From Bremia lactucae (Eukaryota; Oomycota; Peronosporomycetes; Peronosporales; Peronosporaceae), in NCBI RefSeq assembly GCF_004359215.1, contig NC_090610.1, forward strand, positions 2,452,240 through 2,502,022: a DNA stretch of 49,783 nt. The letters run 5' to 3'. The first letter of the stretch is position 1. Every line of letters starts with the position of its first letter. The notes under the pieces are model-generated. The model was not told the DNA's origin. It saw only the letters and a program-made list of their open reading frames with translations, and did no database searches. The position numbers were made by a program, and so were the translations under genes. Positions 20,115 to 31,399 of the stretch are shown one piece after another.

Positions 20115-20429
20115 GTGGAGTGTCTTGGCGTAGAAAGTGTCAGACAGCCCATCCTCGCCAGGATTTAGTAGAGTATGTGGCTGGTGCACAAACGGTGCAC
20201 GCTGCTGCACGACCATACCATCGCCAAATTCCGAAGACAACTCAGCGGATCCGGATCCTCGAATCTACTGTCTACTAGTTCCTGTGAATCCGGATCCGCT
20301 GAGTTGTCTTCGGAATTTGGCGATGGTATGGTCGTGCAGCAGCGTGCACCGTTTGTGCACCAGCCACATACTCTACTGGATCCTGGCGAGGATGGGCTGT
20401 CTGACACTTTCTACGCCAAGACACTCCAC
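20115..20429. repeat. large inverted repeat: 142-bp arms, 31-bp spacer
   Basis: Arms 20115-20256 and 20288-20429 are near-perfect reverse complements (a few differences, such as gattta versus gatcca). Both encode, reading from the spacer outwards, a segment SSEFGDGMVVQQRAPFVHQP. The left arm ends 14 bp from the tRNA-Ser gene; the right arm continues into the LINE region. It looks like two head-to-head element ends. Confidence 0.92.
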
Positions 20430-20772
20430 TCACCCATGCTAGGGCTGCGCGTTTCTCTGCTGCTGATGACACACGGTCGACTGCACACGAATCCTCGCGT
20501 ACGTCGACGCTTCGTGCCTTGCTCCAGCGCTCAACGGTGATCCGTCGTGACACCGTTGGAGCATCCGCCTCGCCACGTGTCGAGATGCCTCGGCCCAAGG
20601 CTGTGAACATTTAAGCCATCGAGGCCCTTTATGCATCCGGTGGCGACTGGAGTCAGCTTGCCGCCTCCATTGGCCGCGCTCGCTCGAATGTTTTGCCTCG
20701 GGGGCGCTTTGTCATGGTCATTGAGACTGGCCAGGCATTTCAGCGTTCCCGCCGAGCAAAATCCTTGCATCG

Positions 20773-22590
20773 TTGCTGAAGGACCATGGCAACCCCATCG
20801 TTAGCCAGCAAATTGAACTACATAAACTCGTTCAGCTAACTAAGACGCCTGGCGGAAACCTCCGGGTCAAGGTGAAGACTCGAGACGCATGCCAAAGTCT
20901 AGCCGACCAAGCAGTTAAGATCCTTGGCGGCAAATATCATTTCGGCGACTTTGACATTCTCGCCGAACGCTTCTTCCTCGATGTGTCGAGCGTCGATAGT
21001 GACTTTGACGCAGACCTCATACTGCAACCTTCTTTGAACTTGGAGCACAGCCGCTTTATGGCACTTTTCGTGATGTGAATTTGGATGCGGTCTTTATTAC
21101 CGCCACCTGGCATATGAACTTCCGGTCAAGCCATTGCCTACCCAAACTTGTTGTGAGTGGAACCGCCTGCCATCAACTTGTGTTCGATGGCAGGGTCTAC
21201 CCGGTTCTCGCAAAAAAATTCGCCATTCCCGGCTCATACACTGGCGTACGGGCACCGTTCTATCCATGCACTCGACCTCAAGGCAACTGCTGCCCCACGG
21301 TCTTCGACTCCTTCTACCATGCCGAGTGCCAGTGCACCTCACCCTTCATTTGCTGTTGTGGTACGCACTGGCTGGTTAGAGACTTCGTAACAGAGATCTA
21401 TTCGTGCTGGTGCATCCACGATATCTGGGTAGTCCCTGCTGCAGCCTCCTGGGAATACAACGCCCAGTGAATTATTTCTAGACACTGCGAAATTACAGGT
21501 AGTGTCGCCTCCAAGCAGTTTGAATAACTCTCAGCTCCTTATGCCCCCACCACAAACCGTCCCGGCTACTGAATCTGCATTGGCTCGTGTGACCGAAGGC
21601 AAGCGCAAGGGCAAACGTTCTCGCGCGGATGATGATTTTGCCAACATGTTGATGAAGTCTCGTCTAAAGCCTTTCGCTGGTCTCACAACAAGCAACAATT
21701 TTGACATTCTAGGCAGTGTGGGAGTCGAGTTTGATTGCTGCCCAGCGAAGGTCGATGAAGTGGAAATCCCACGGCACCAGACCGTACCGCAAAAGGTTCA
21801 CTCTCCTCGCGACCTGACTGCAATAAAGGAAGTTAGCCACTTTCTTACCAAAAACCACACCGAGGTGGTGAAATCCAAGGTGCCTACTCCAATCAAGGAG
21901 ATCATCAGCGAGATAATAGCGGCAGAGAAGACGGCTAATCTTCAGCTCCTTACTTTCCCGGCTGTTTTGCTGCAGCGGACGCCATGGTGAGCGGCATACA
22001 GAAGTCGCTTCATACGTCTAATAATCCTGATTCGCTGACTTACACGAGCTCCGTCAGGGCTCCTTTGTCGTTCAAAACTGCACTTCTGCGAGAGATGCGT
22101 GAGATCAGCCCCAACGTCACTAATGGCACAGCTCCACATAATAAATCGTGGCTGCTTCTACCGACTCCACCACGTTTGCTCGTAGATGAGTAAATTTCTT
22201 CGGCAGCAACGGTGCCCAAGACACGCGATGGTGTGCTTCAGTGCACTAAAGAGACGGTATGCGAACCCCGCTCTAGCTACTATCGTACGCACAACCAGAG
22301 CACCATCGCTTTTTGCGCGGATGTTGATGTGCACAGCGCCTCCGATGTTTAAGAAGGACTACTGGCTCCAACGATTAACAGGTTGATCGGTTCCCTGGAT
22401 ACCGGCACACAACCTCCGTCTTCTCCACCCCAACATGCTTCTGGTCCTTCTTCGCTCACCCATCGGCATACAATGCATCACGATCTAGAAGCAAGTCAAT
22501 GGCAAGGAGAAATGCTCGATGGCCTCGAAAATCTTCGTGACTGCGGCTGCGGACGCTTCTTCCCTGAGAACGAGGAGGTGCTTCAGCTTT
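20773..22590 (+). pseudogene. LINE ORF1 (gag-like), fragments
   Basis: Open segments at 20773-21078, 21502-21990 and 22383-22592 read as protein in different frames. The middle one is basic and Pro/Lys-rich (EGKRKGKRSRADDDF, SKVPTPIKEIISEI). ORF1 proteins bind element RNA. The domain assignment rests on position before the endonuclease, not on a clear motif. Confidence 0.5.
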
Positions 22591-22679
22591 AAAAATCGGA
22601 GGACCGGCCGGTCCTTGTGGCAGGCCGCTTTCAACACGCCGCTAAGGTGGTTGCACGAATGGATTTGACTGCGGTCGTG

Positions 22680-23450
22680 TGGCAGAATTTCACTTTGCTT
22701 ACCGTCAATACGAACGGTATCAAGAAGAGCGAACACCTGCTCTCCCAATTAAGCTTTTCCTGCATCCAGGAGACCAAGCTCCCTGATAATCACCACCTGT
22801 CCATCTTCCAGTTTAACCTTCACACTTGATTCACGCATAAAATACTCGTTAGCGATCCAGGCGCAGTCAGCACATCGCGGACGATGCACCGGTCTGAAGG
22901 CGTCCTTACTCTTTTCTGACCCGATTTTCCAGGTTTTGACACGGCAGCAGAACTTCGTGAATTGACTGCCCCGGATCGCTATCTCGTCGTCCGAGTAGTG
23001 GTCAATAGTACCCCAGTGTACGTCAACAACGTATACTCACCGGCGGAAGCTCACGACAAAGCTGTATTTTTTAATCGTCTCCCTGTCAATAGCTTTGAAG
23101 ATCATACGACGCACATTATCCTCGGTGACTTGAACACTTAATCCTAGCCTTAACTCGGCACAGCCACGATTGGTCACTCGTCCAGGCCGCAGCGCGTGTA
23201 TGGACTGGCTGGGTCAGTTAAGAGTCGTCGACGCCTGGCACATTCATCACTCAAGAAGGCGCCTGTACACTTGTCCACAGCCACGACTGAACCGGCTGGA
23301 CTACGCTCTATTATCGACGGATTTTTGCAACGCGTTATACGGGGATTCGACCTACTTTGATCCAAAGGGCGCTGGTGACCATTTGGCACACAGTAACATT
23401 GAAGTCCTTAGCTCAGCCCCAAGGATATGGGTACTGGCGATTTCCTGAAT
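22680..23450 (+). pseudogene. LINE endonuclease domain (APE-like), fragments
   Basis: LLTVNTNGIKKSEHLL followed by IQETKLPD is the N-terminal block of AP-like LINE endonucleases, with the catalytic Glu in QETKL. NRLDYALLSTDFC near 23300 corresponds to the RIDY-type block near the domain end. The domain would nick target DNA. Stops and frame changes separate the pieces. Confidence 0.75.
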
Positions 23451-24069
23451 ATCTTATACAGTATCTCGACGTGTTCGATGTCATCCGCGGTGCTGTACAG
23501 CAGGCGCTTAAAAATCCTCGCATTGCATCCAATCCGGAATAAGCATGGGAACAATGTAAGAAACCCATTCGGCTTCAGCGGCATCATGCGGCGGCAACAG
23601 GAAGGTGCGCTGGTGGATGCGCGTGCGACGCCCGACCAAGCAGCCTTATTTAATTGCTCCTAGAGCGATGGTATCTCCCAATCGGTGTTTCATGCTGCAC
23701 TTGAGACATACCGGGACTGTGCGCACCGATCTAGTTGCTATAAGAAAGACTCGGCTTCCGACTTTCACATTCAGAATTCCGAAACTTCTTCTCATTTTTT
23801 CTTTCGTCTGCTTGATCCGCATCGAAGAAGTTCGGACTCCTGATAGCTCCATCTATGAGCAACCCGGCGGACATCTCAGCCAGGTTTCGGGCACACTAGG
23901 GCTCAATCATGGGTGATGCGGCTAGTCTTGCCGGATCATTACCACCCACCGGCCACTCCAGCCGAGAGGTGCTGCTGGCAACGATTGATAAACGTCTCTC
24001 CGGTGCTGACCAAGCTATTCTTAATGCTCCCATTGCTGGTGCTGACTTCGCTGAAGCACTAAAGCACAT

Positions 24070-24800
24070 GCTAAGTTTGCCTAGGCATGGATGGCCTCAC
24101 TGCTGTTTCTTACCAAATTGCACTCGATATATTTGGTGAATGCCTATGCATTGTGTTCAACCACCAGCTGACACGTGATGAGCTCCTCCCTTCTCAACGC
24201 AAGTCAGCTCTGTGCATGTTACTCAAAAAGGGTTCGCGTAATGGCCCCAACAGCTTCAGACAAATCTCGCTGATTGGTGTAGATGTCAATGCGTTGTCCA
24301 AGGTGCTGACGTACCGTCTTCAGCTTTTCTTCCACATCTTATTCATGATGACCAGAAGGTTTTGTCAAGCGTTGGTCTCTTCATCACCACGTGAGGTTTC
24401 TCGCTGGTATACAAGATCTGGTGACCGAACTCGATGAGGCCGCCTACGCCATGTTTCTCGGCTTTGATAAAGAGTTTGACCGGGTCGAGTGGAGCTAAAT
24501 GTTTCAAGTGCTTGATCGCACGGGTTGCGGAGGCGACTTTACTTACTGAATAAGACCTCCTATTCAATGGCCACTTCAATCTCCTTTCTTTCCCACCCGA
24601 GGATTCAAACAAGGCGCGCTCGCTATCAGCACTGCTATTTGTCATGGTCATGGAACCCCTTGGTTACCTGCTCCGGCAGCATGAGGAGCTTGGTGTATGT
24701 CTTTCCAACGACCACACTGCCACCAGTGTCTTCTTTGCGGATGATCCCACGTTGCTATCCAGCTCGCTCTCAGGTGTTCAGGCGCAGCTTGATCTAGTTT
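24070..24800 (+). pseudogene. LINE reverse transcriptase, fragments
   Basis: LLKKGSRNGPNSFRQISLIG with VDVNALSKVLTYRLQ is the conserved LINE RT block 1-2. The same block, less damaged, is seen on the minus strand at 30990-30870 (KKGSRAEPGNYRPIAL). An FADD-like catalytic site can be read near 24735 (VFFADDPTL) in another frame. It is inactivated by frameshifts. Confidence 0.8.
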
Positions 24801-24949
24801 AATTTTACTGTGAAGGCTCCGGAGCCAAGCTTAATCTTGCCAAGAGCGTCTTATGCCCTTTAACAGACGTAGCACCTCTCCATGTTTTCCTGGATTCAAG
24901 GTGCTACAACGGGGTGAGACAGATAAGTTCTTGGACATCCTGTTCGGTC

Positions 24950-25627
24950 TCCAATCTATGCGGACTTGCAGTTTGTCCTTGCCTTTCGGCTTTTGCCGGT
25001 GCGCTCGCGTTTCACATTTCTTCGTGACGCGCATCCCAACATCATCTTTGCGTCCGGGGTGGATGCCATGCAGTTAAATCAGAGAGGCACTTATTTTTTG
25101 AGTGTGCCCTTCCAGCTGACTTGTGGTCAATCCAATTTCGCGACTGGTCGATTTTTTCGCTGCCATCCCATCGTGGCTAGATATTGCCCTTCGGCGACCG
25201 CCAGGTCTTACGCAGGCTTGGCAGGAGCATGAAGTTGTGATCCGCGACTTATGACAGGTCTCGCGTTGTGACACCCTTCATCTGATGTGGACTGTGCGCA
25301 ATGACGCCCTGTTTTGCCAGCGGGCGCCCATACCTCTTGAGCCAGCTCTGCGTTTCGTCTACAGTACGTCTAGCGCACACTTCCGAGCTTCTCTACGTCG
25401 GCTGTACGGATAGACGCAACGATAATTGCTTCGGTCTGTGACGAGCCAGCTTAAGCGCTCACGATCTTTGGGTGCCTTTATGCGTGCCAACTCGGCATCG
25501 TTCTCAGTGCACTTCCTTTAAAGTTACCCGGGATAATTTTTGACTTGAAGCCAGCTCTCGAGTTGGTGGATTCAATTGATCTAGCTTCTTTACGGCATGC
25601 ATCACCCCACACTTCCGGTGAGATGTT
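24950..25627 (+). pseudogene. LINE C-terminal region
   Basis: LQFVLAFRLLPVRSRFTFLR matches the start of the C-terminal region also seen at 33380 (LQFRLVFRLFPVRSRF). The zinc-knuckle that should follow (Cx3Cx-HxxxxC) is damaged here. The last readable block is at about 25627; AT-rich sequence follows. Confidence 0.65.
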
Positions 25628-25915
25628 GTAATCATATTTTCAATTTATCACGAAATTAAGGTGCGGCGGGTCGGAATTAAGTTTTACAGGTCCTCTTTTT
25701 CTGCGTATGATGCCTTTGGCGTATTATCAAACATGACGGATCCATGTGCGCCATTAATTAGCAGCTATCACTTTCCAGTTTGATATATGAAAAGAAGTCC
25801 AGTCCTGGTATCAATGCCACTTTGGTGGTTCAGTAGTTAACCACTCATTTCTTAAACGGAAGATCACGCGGTGCGGTACCCGAGGCCGACAGAAGTGCCA
25901 AAAATGACTTAATCA
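25628..25915. other. short spacer, no gene; weak tRNA-like trace
   Basis: No gene is recognised. Around 25827-25895 a stretch recalls a tRNA (GGTTCAGTAGTTAACC, loop TTCTTAA), but the arms do not pair well enough to call it. Confidence 0.4.
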
Positions 25916-26983
25916 GTGTCGGTCAAGACTAGAGGGTCGTCGCCAGGGCCCGTAAGGGTGATGGGCAGCCCGAGCCCGACTCTTGATCTTGGCGTCGCGG
26001 CTGTGAATCTTCGACACGGGACCGCTTGTGAGAGCAGCGCGACCGCTGGTTCGGACGAAGCTGCGGCTAGCACTCCATCTGTGCAGCCCTCCCTTCCAGC
26101 TGTGTGATTGCAGGTGTCTCAAGTAACGCCCGCAATGCCAGCGGACGAGAATGCGTCTACTCAGCGCTATCACTTTCGGACGAGAATCGCTGCACCACTT
26201 GTCCCAGCTCAGCGTCCCAAGCGAGCGCGTCGATCCCCAGCCAACGTCACAGTCTTCGAGTTTGAGGCAACCGATGACCGCTGGGGATCCGCCGACTCGT
26301 ATGAGTACCATGTTCGCTGGTCGGACACTGCTGAGAGACGTCGTGGGTAGCCCGCCAGCAGCTCATTGATCATGGCAACAAGCCTCTCTCGATATCGTGG
26401 ATCGGTTCCTGACATGACATCCAGATCGCAAGACGACGTACCAAGCAATTGTCGCCTAGAATTGTCACTCCCTTCTGGCCATGGCATCCAATGAGGATAA
26501 CTCTTGCGTTGCGCATGCTATCCAAATGGCATATGAGTTGCGTATCCTCGTTGAAGCCAGTTAACAGCTCCCAGACATCTGGCGGGCGGGAGTATATTTA
26601 CCAGGCCAATTTCTCCGGCATTGATGTGTCCAGCGGCTTCAAGCATGTTAAACAGATCGTTCGATACTACTGCTATTGCCTCCCCAAGTCTGGGTGGGGC
26701 ATTCATCTGCCTCAGCTTCGCTGAAATCTTTTCGACGGAGATGGGGTGGGCTATCTGGCCATAGCGCGACGGGTACTTCCTCTGCCTAACGTCGTCCTTG
26801 GACCAGATGTTTCCATTGTTGGCATACAAGAAGAATATGCTTGGCCACTGTTTTGCTATGCAAATTACTCAGCTCGGTGCAGTCATTATTCGTGAGAATG
26901 GAACTAACACAGGATTGGGCGAATACCGTTGGTTTCGTACCATTAATTTCATCCGTCCTATAAAGGTCTTCCTTACCGTTTAG
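25916..26983 (+). pseudogene. decayed ORF with chromodomain-like and cysteine-peptidase-like segments
   Basis: One frame runs from about 25916 through an in-frame TGA at 26105 to 26350. It includes a basic segment, then ANVTVFEFEATDDRW and YEYHVRWSDTA, a chromodomain-like beta-strand pattern. After a frameshift comes LIDHGNKPL and then NEDNSCVAHAIQMAYELRI at about 26490, a possible Cys-nucleophile block. Further on (26840-26980) comes LGHCFAMQITQLGAVIIREN, a possible His block. A chromodomain joined to a Cys/His peptidase would fit an element-borne protein for targeting and processing. No family is certain; all functional statements are inference. Confidence 0.4.
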
Positions 26984-27104
26984 GTTTTTTACCTCAGCTT
27001 TAGCCATATAGCTCCATTACGACTCATTTTGGCATATGCAAAGATAACCCTCCAATCAAAAGCTGACCAGTTTTGCAGCATTGATGCTTGAAAGTCAAGA
27101 AGCA

Positions 27105-27175
27105 GCCTCCAGGTGGAATTGAATCACCGACCTTTCGCTTACGAAGCGAGAGCTCTACCACTGACCTATAGGGGC
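27105..27175 (-). tRNA. tRNA-Thr(CGT)-like, copy 2, probable pseudogene
   Basis: 71 nt, with A-box TAGGTCAGTGGTAGAGC, anticodon loop TTCGTAA (CGT) and a weakened B-box GATTCAATTCC. The acceptor GCCCCTA against TGGAGGC has one mismatch. Only the first ~30 bp of the repeat B tail follow it, so this copy is truncated. Confidence 0.5.
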
Positions 27176-27179
27176 AGGG

Positions 27180-27397
27180 GTCACACGTTGGCGCAGTGGT
27201 TAAGCACCGACATGTCGACTCAAAGTTCACGGGTTTAGCCCCGCGCCAACCAAAAACAGCAAATGCAGCAGACTTTCCGATACCGCTGGAACCCCGGGTA
27301 TCATCGATAAGCAAAGATAAGCCCTATGGCTAGAATTAAATCAGAGATAAAAAAAACTGAGCGAAAAGTAAGATTAAAAAGAATGGGTTGTAGAAAA
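27180..27397 (+). repeat. tRNA-derived repeat C, copy 2
   Basis: Better preserved than copy 1: the head contains GTTGGCGCAGTGGTTAAGC (A-box-like) and ends CGCGCCAACCA. GTTGGCG and CGCCAAC are perfectly complementary, as in an acceptor stem, with CA after them. The anticodon arm is again reduced to CGACATGTCG. A body of about 120 bp with an A-rich tail follows. Confidence 0.6.
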
Positions 27398-27640
27398 CAC
27401 ATTGGAATGTTTATGTTAATAAACTCCAATGTTAAAATCATCACTGCTGACCGTGACTCAGAAAAAAGAAGTGGAACGGCACGTACTCCGTCGAGTGATA
27501 CTCATTATACTAACGATTCGTTGAATGCTGAAAGCATTGTTGTTGGCCTAAGGCCGAGTCATCAAGGGTGTAATATCCCTGATATACGTTGAGTGGCACG
27601 TTTAAGTCCACCGAGTGTGGCCGGCCGAGGTGGCACAATT
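27398..27640 (+). repeat. gypsy internal fragment inserted between repeats C and D
   Basis: 243 bp homologous to 36883-37095 (AGTGGAACGGCACGTACTCC and the codons for GLRPSHQGCNIPDIR). No LTR or target duplication is seen. In the corresponding place of copy 1 (about 19260) repeats C and D are contiguous, so the sequence was added in copy 2 or lost in copy 1. Confidence 0.8.
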
Positions 27641-27885
27641 TTTGTCAAAGCCGAGTAGGCATAGGTTGTGTTAACGATAAATATACGACCGTCTTTCAAC
27701 TGAGCTATAGGGGTATATAAAAAAAGTTTGCCAAATTACAAACAGAACATAGATACACGGTCTAGGGACAGCCACAACACAGGGGAAATACTCTCCACAA
27801 GAGATACCTCAGGTCGACGAATTCATCAGGAGCGATCGCAAACCCGATAATTTATAACTATTACATTCTTTCAAGTCAGGGCGGG
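27641..27885. repeat. repeat D, copy 2
   Basis: Nearly identical to 19271-19510. It ends in a run of G (27882-27893), where copy 1 continues into the tRNA-Arg-like sequence. The G run may be expansion or an assembly artefact. Confidence 0.75.
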
Positions 27886-27895
27886 GGGGGGGGAA

Positions 27896-28480
27896 TAGCT
27901 CCGTTAAAAGTTGTCTATATTAATTTTATAGACGTGGACTAGTCAATCTACCTGGCTTTGTCTGATATGGTTCTGAAAATATCCGATTGTGCAAGCGTTT
28001 TTTGGGCTTTCTTTTTACTTTTGCTTTTTAAAAGCAAAAGAACATCGACAGGATGGCGTCAACGCGAGCAACCCTTCGGACGGACACGGCCTCTGCTGGG
28101 ACCCGTACGCGCCTCAGGCACGATGACAGTGCATCTGCGATCCCATGTTCCTCTTCAAATAGGTTGGGGACGAAGGTAGTGCTCGCACTCCCCGCGCCAG
28201 TCGCCACGTGTACGTGTCGTAGCATTTTCCCGTTATTTCGAAATTATCAAAATTTCATTTATTTTTCGCAGCCCATCAGCCTGCATCATTGCCATGGAAT
28301 CGGTCCAGCTCAAAACGACGTTGCTGAGCCCAGACATTTAGGATCAAAGAATGCGCCAAATATTGGTGGCTGTGGGTCCCGAGGCTGGGAGCAGCTGCGC
28401 CGTTGTTGGGATGGCCGACAAAATATGTAAGTTGGTTTGGGCGAGATACCGCCCATGTTCATCCAAACGAACAACAGGTT
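27896..28480. other. spacer without a recognised gene, small perfect palindrome
   Basis: A 23-bp palindrome (CTTTTGCTTTT-T-AAAAGCAAAAG) lies at 28018-28040. An ATG frame at 28053 and an opposing minus-strand frame (28225-28028) both read for about 60 codons in GC-rich sequence. Neither matches a family I know. Confidence 0.4.
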
Positions 28481-29000
28481 CTTCAACCCGGTGTGCGAAC
28501 ACTGGTAATTTTTACGATGATGGTCCATAAAGCTCGACAATGTGGTTGCACACGGAGTCCCTGCAGTGCATTTTGTAGCACTTTTAGCTGGTCTATTTTG
28601 TACAAGCGTCGCTGTAAGAATCGGATATGCGCCGCAAACATTATTAGCACCACATGCAGTGCTGCAAGCGTCGGAGTCGGCTGGCGCCCATCGGAAAGGC
28701 ATCGGATTTAGTCGGACCAGATGAAGTGAAAAAAAAAAAGCGTCACCGCCTGGAGAACGTGCCACAGGTTAGCAACGACGTCTTCCGCACTTTTCCATTC
28801 CTGACGGATACTCATAGTCCTTGGAGAGCGATGTCCAGCCAGACGGGCCGAAGAGTATAAAATTGAGCCATCATATCGAAAGCCAGCAGCCACAACCCTC
28901 TCGCAAGCGTACAGCCAAAAATCAAGTGCTGCTCAGTCTCAAACGCTTCGCATCTAGCACGAACGCAATTGCAAATGCGTGGGTAAGACTCTTTTAGAAA
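28481..29000 (-). pseudogene. LINE C-terminal region with zinc knuckle
   Basis: The minus strand reads CEAFETEQHLIFGC (the Cys-His-Cys part of the LINE C-terminal knuckle), then VWLDIAL, and later PTPTLAALHVVLIMFAAHI and RALWTIIVKITSVRTPG followed by a stop near 28490. This is the normal end of the LINE ORF2 protein. Confidence 0.75.
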
Positions 29001-30249
29001 CTAAAACCGCGAGCGTACTGGAAGAAGTCGGAACGCGAGGCGAAATAGCAGGTTTTCAAATACGGGAAGCAGGATCGTTCGCAGATAGTTGATGTACTTC
29101 AAGTACTTTTTGATCTGCTCTCGACCAGCCGTCTGCGAGTGTATCGTCATCCGATGAGGTTTTGTCGGCGGCTGTAATGTTCATGCGACACGAACAAGTG
29201 CAGATCGCGGGATCAGTGGATCAAGCACACCTTTTCGTTGCGTCTAGAGCTCAAGTAGGGGATGCATGGTCGCAGAAGAGTCTGAGGTTGAAGGATGAGC
29301 CATGTTGCTTCAAGGCGCTGAACGATTTGTGTAGCCTCTAAATAGAATACTTTAAGGCACTTCATCTGGAGGCCAAGTGACGCCGACAAAAGCGTGAAGC
29401 GAGATATGTGTGCACGAAGTCGTCCTGTGATGGCCAAGCATCCCCAACGCTTGGTGAGTCCACAAGCGATCGCACACCAAATACCCAAGAAATATGAAGC
29501 CGAAGGCTTCGTTGCGGCTCGACCACCATTCCAAGACACCGTCGATGTGCTCTGATGGTGGTGGCTCTTGGAGTTTGTTCGAAGTGAAATGTCGTATCTG
29601 AGTGAAACAAGATCGGCTGACAAAGACCATACCAGGTGCGTTCCTCGAGTGGAGGTTTTGCCACGTTACTTCCCAACGGATTCTGTACCACGTTGTCCAT
29701 GGTGCTTTCCACCATAATAAAATTAGGCTCCACTTTGTTAATTTACCGTGACGTATCGGAGAGATTGTGAGGAAGTCTAAAGCTTCGCGTCGACCTGGGC
29801 GAGGAAGGAATAAGTGCAGCAGCTCGGCACCTGCTGACGTCGAATTCTGAATTCCCTTCAAGATAGCAGCATTCGTAAGCTGCAGGAGAAGCTGCAGTTG
29901 CTGTCGCTAATGATTTGCTGTTAGACTGAGGATTACCAAATCACCGTCGCGGCGGTGTTAATACCAAAAATTTCTTGGTATGAGCTGGACATGCGAGGCG
30001 TCACGATCATGTTTACGACATAGCACAAACCGATACAGCATCGACTGCTACCGCTTCACTACCGTTGCCGGAATTGCCACATGTCCTGTGTGATGCCTTA
30101 AACGAGAGAGGATTATCGTTTGAGCTACCAGGAGTCGACCATGAAGCGTCCGCGCTCTACGATACCACATCTTGAAGCAGTCGTACAAGCGCTGCTTTAG
30201 AAGATGCACGAGGGCGCCATCTACCGACGATTGCCCAAACAGGATGTCA

Positions 30250-31110
30250 AGGTAATTTACCGTCTCCGTGCGGTTGAGTACTTGTACTCTAGAAGCAAAG
30301 GACAGTCTTGATTTCTGTTCAATGCCAGCAGCATCGATTTGGACATATTGAGTGTTGCACCAGAGCCTTTGCAGTACTCCTCCACAATCTCAAAATGGGC
30401 TTGCAAGTTTGGTATCGATCCACCCAGAAGAGTCGAGTCATCCGCGAAGAACGCGCTTGTAATAGTGTGATTTGCGTTCGGACATCATCGTGAGACCTCA
30501 GCAGGTTGCCAAACGGCTCAATGTTTAAGATGAAGAGAAGCGCAGATAGCCGATCGCCTTGATTTACCACTTATGTTGAATATAGTGCAGACTGAATGTT
30601 TTGGTTGATTAGCAGTGCCGTGAGTGACGGTGTACAGCAACTGAATCCACTGTGTATATCGCGAGCTCCATTTACTTTGAGCAATCTGAACATGTAGTGC
30701 CAATTGACCCGATGAAACGCCGTTTCAAAGTCCAGGAAAAGTGTATACACTTCTTCATCCCGACTTGTAACGAGATCTTGCAGATCGGCGAGGAAGCAAT
30801 GTGGTGGTGTATGGAACGGCCTTTGAGAAAGCCTTTTTGTTCTGAGTGGATAAAATTTGGTGTGACACTTTGTAGCCTGTACGTCAAAGATTTTGACAGG
30901 ACCTTCACATCGACTTGCATTAGAGCGATGGGTCGGTAGTTTCCAGGCTCAGCTCGTGACCCTTTCTTGTGTAAGAGCACCACTGCCAACTTCGTTTGAG
31001 ATTAAAGCAGCTTGCCATATCTAAGTCGATCGGCAAAGACGATGTGTATGCAGCCGCCAAACACTATTGGAGCCACCTGGTCGAAGCCAGCAGACTAACC
31101 GTCCATGCCG
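30250..31110 (-). pseudogene. LINE reverse transcriptase, minus strand
   Basis: Minus-strand blocks in order: SSAPGMDG at about 31110, LLHKKGSRAEPGNYRPIALM with VDVKVLSKSLTYRLQ at 30990-30870, EQKGFLKGRSIHHHI, and NQGDRLSALLFILNIEPFGN at 30560. The catalytic FADD position is not readable. Two stops break the frame within the first 90 codons. Confidence 0.85.
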
Positions 31111-31399
31111 GGTGCTGACGACGATTTCATGTGCTTAATCGCACTTGCAAGGTATGATGGCGTCATTGGTGCGTCCAGAATTGTACGTCGATATCGGTGA
31201 CAAAGCATGTGACTGAGTTGCGATGCTTGCGCTGCTTACAATCGTCGGGTGGAGGAGATCGCCTACGAGGGCTGTTATGATCCCTCATCTTAGACCCCCA
31301 GTATTCCATGAAACGGAGAGAAGTATTGTGAGGGTTTGTCGAGATAACCCACTCGGTGTCTAGCAACGAGGGACTAGACCCCCCGCTATCATTACAACG

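Larger units (their letters stand above)
20430..25627 (+). mobile_element. LINE (non-LTR retrotransposon), decayed
   Basis: Plus-strand pieces follow the order ORF1 (about 20773-22590), AP-type endonuclease (about 22680-23450), reverse transcriptase (about 24070-24800) and a C-terminal region (about 24950-25627). The first 340 bp may be foreign: one frame contains ALYASGGDWSQLAASIG, a helix-turn-helix-like start seen in DDE transposases. Dozens of stops and frameshifts mean no activity. The same family recurs at 28481-32420 (-) and 33341-34010 (+). Confidence 0.8.

Noticed and set aside
25827..25895. tRNA-Lys(CTT)-like sequence
   Set aside because: The anticodon loop fits, but acceptor and T-arm do not pair and the B-box is weak.
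27882..27893. G-run as a regulatory G-quadruplex
   Set aside because: It is a single homopolymer at the end of repeat D, more likely slippage or assembly noise than a multi-tract quadruplex.
28280..28724. Possible spliced plus-strand gene with a membrane segment (VHFVALLAGLFC)
   Set aside because: The opposite strand of the same interval reads as the conserved C-terminal end of LINE ORF2 (PTPTLAALHVVLIMFAAH, RALWTIIVKI), in register with the zinc knuckle upstream. The plus reading is its antisense.
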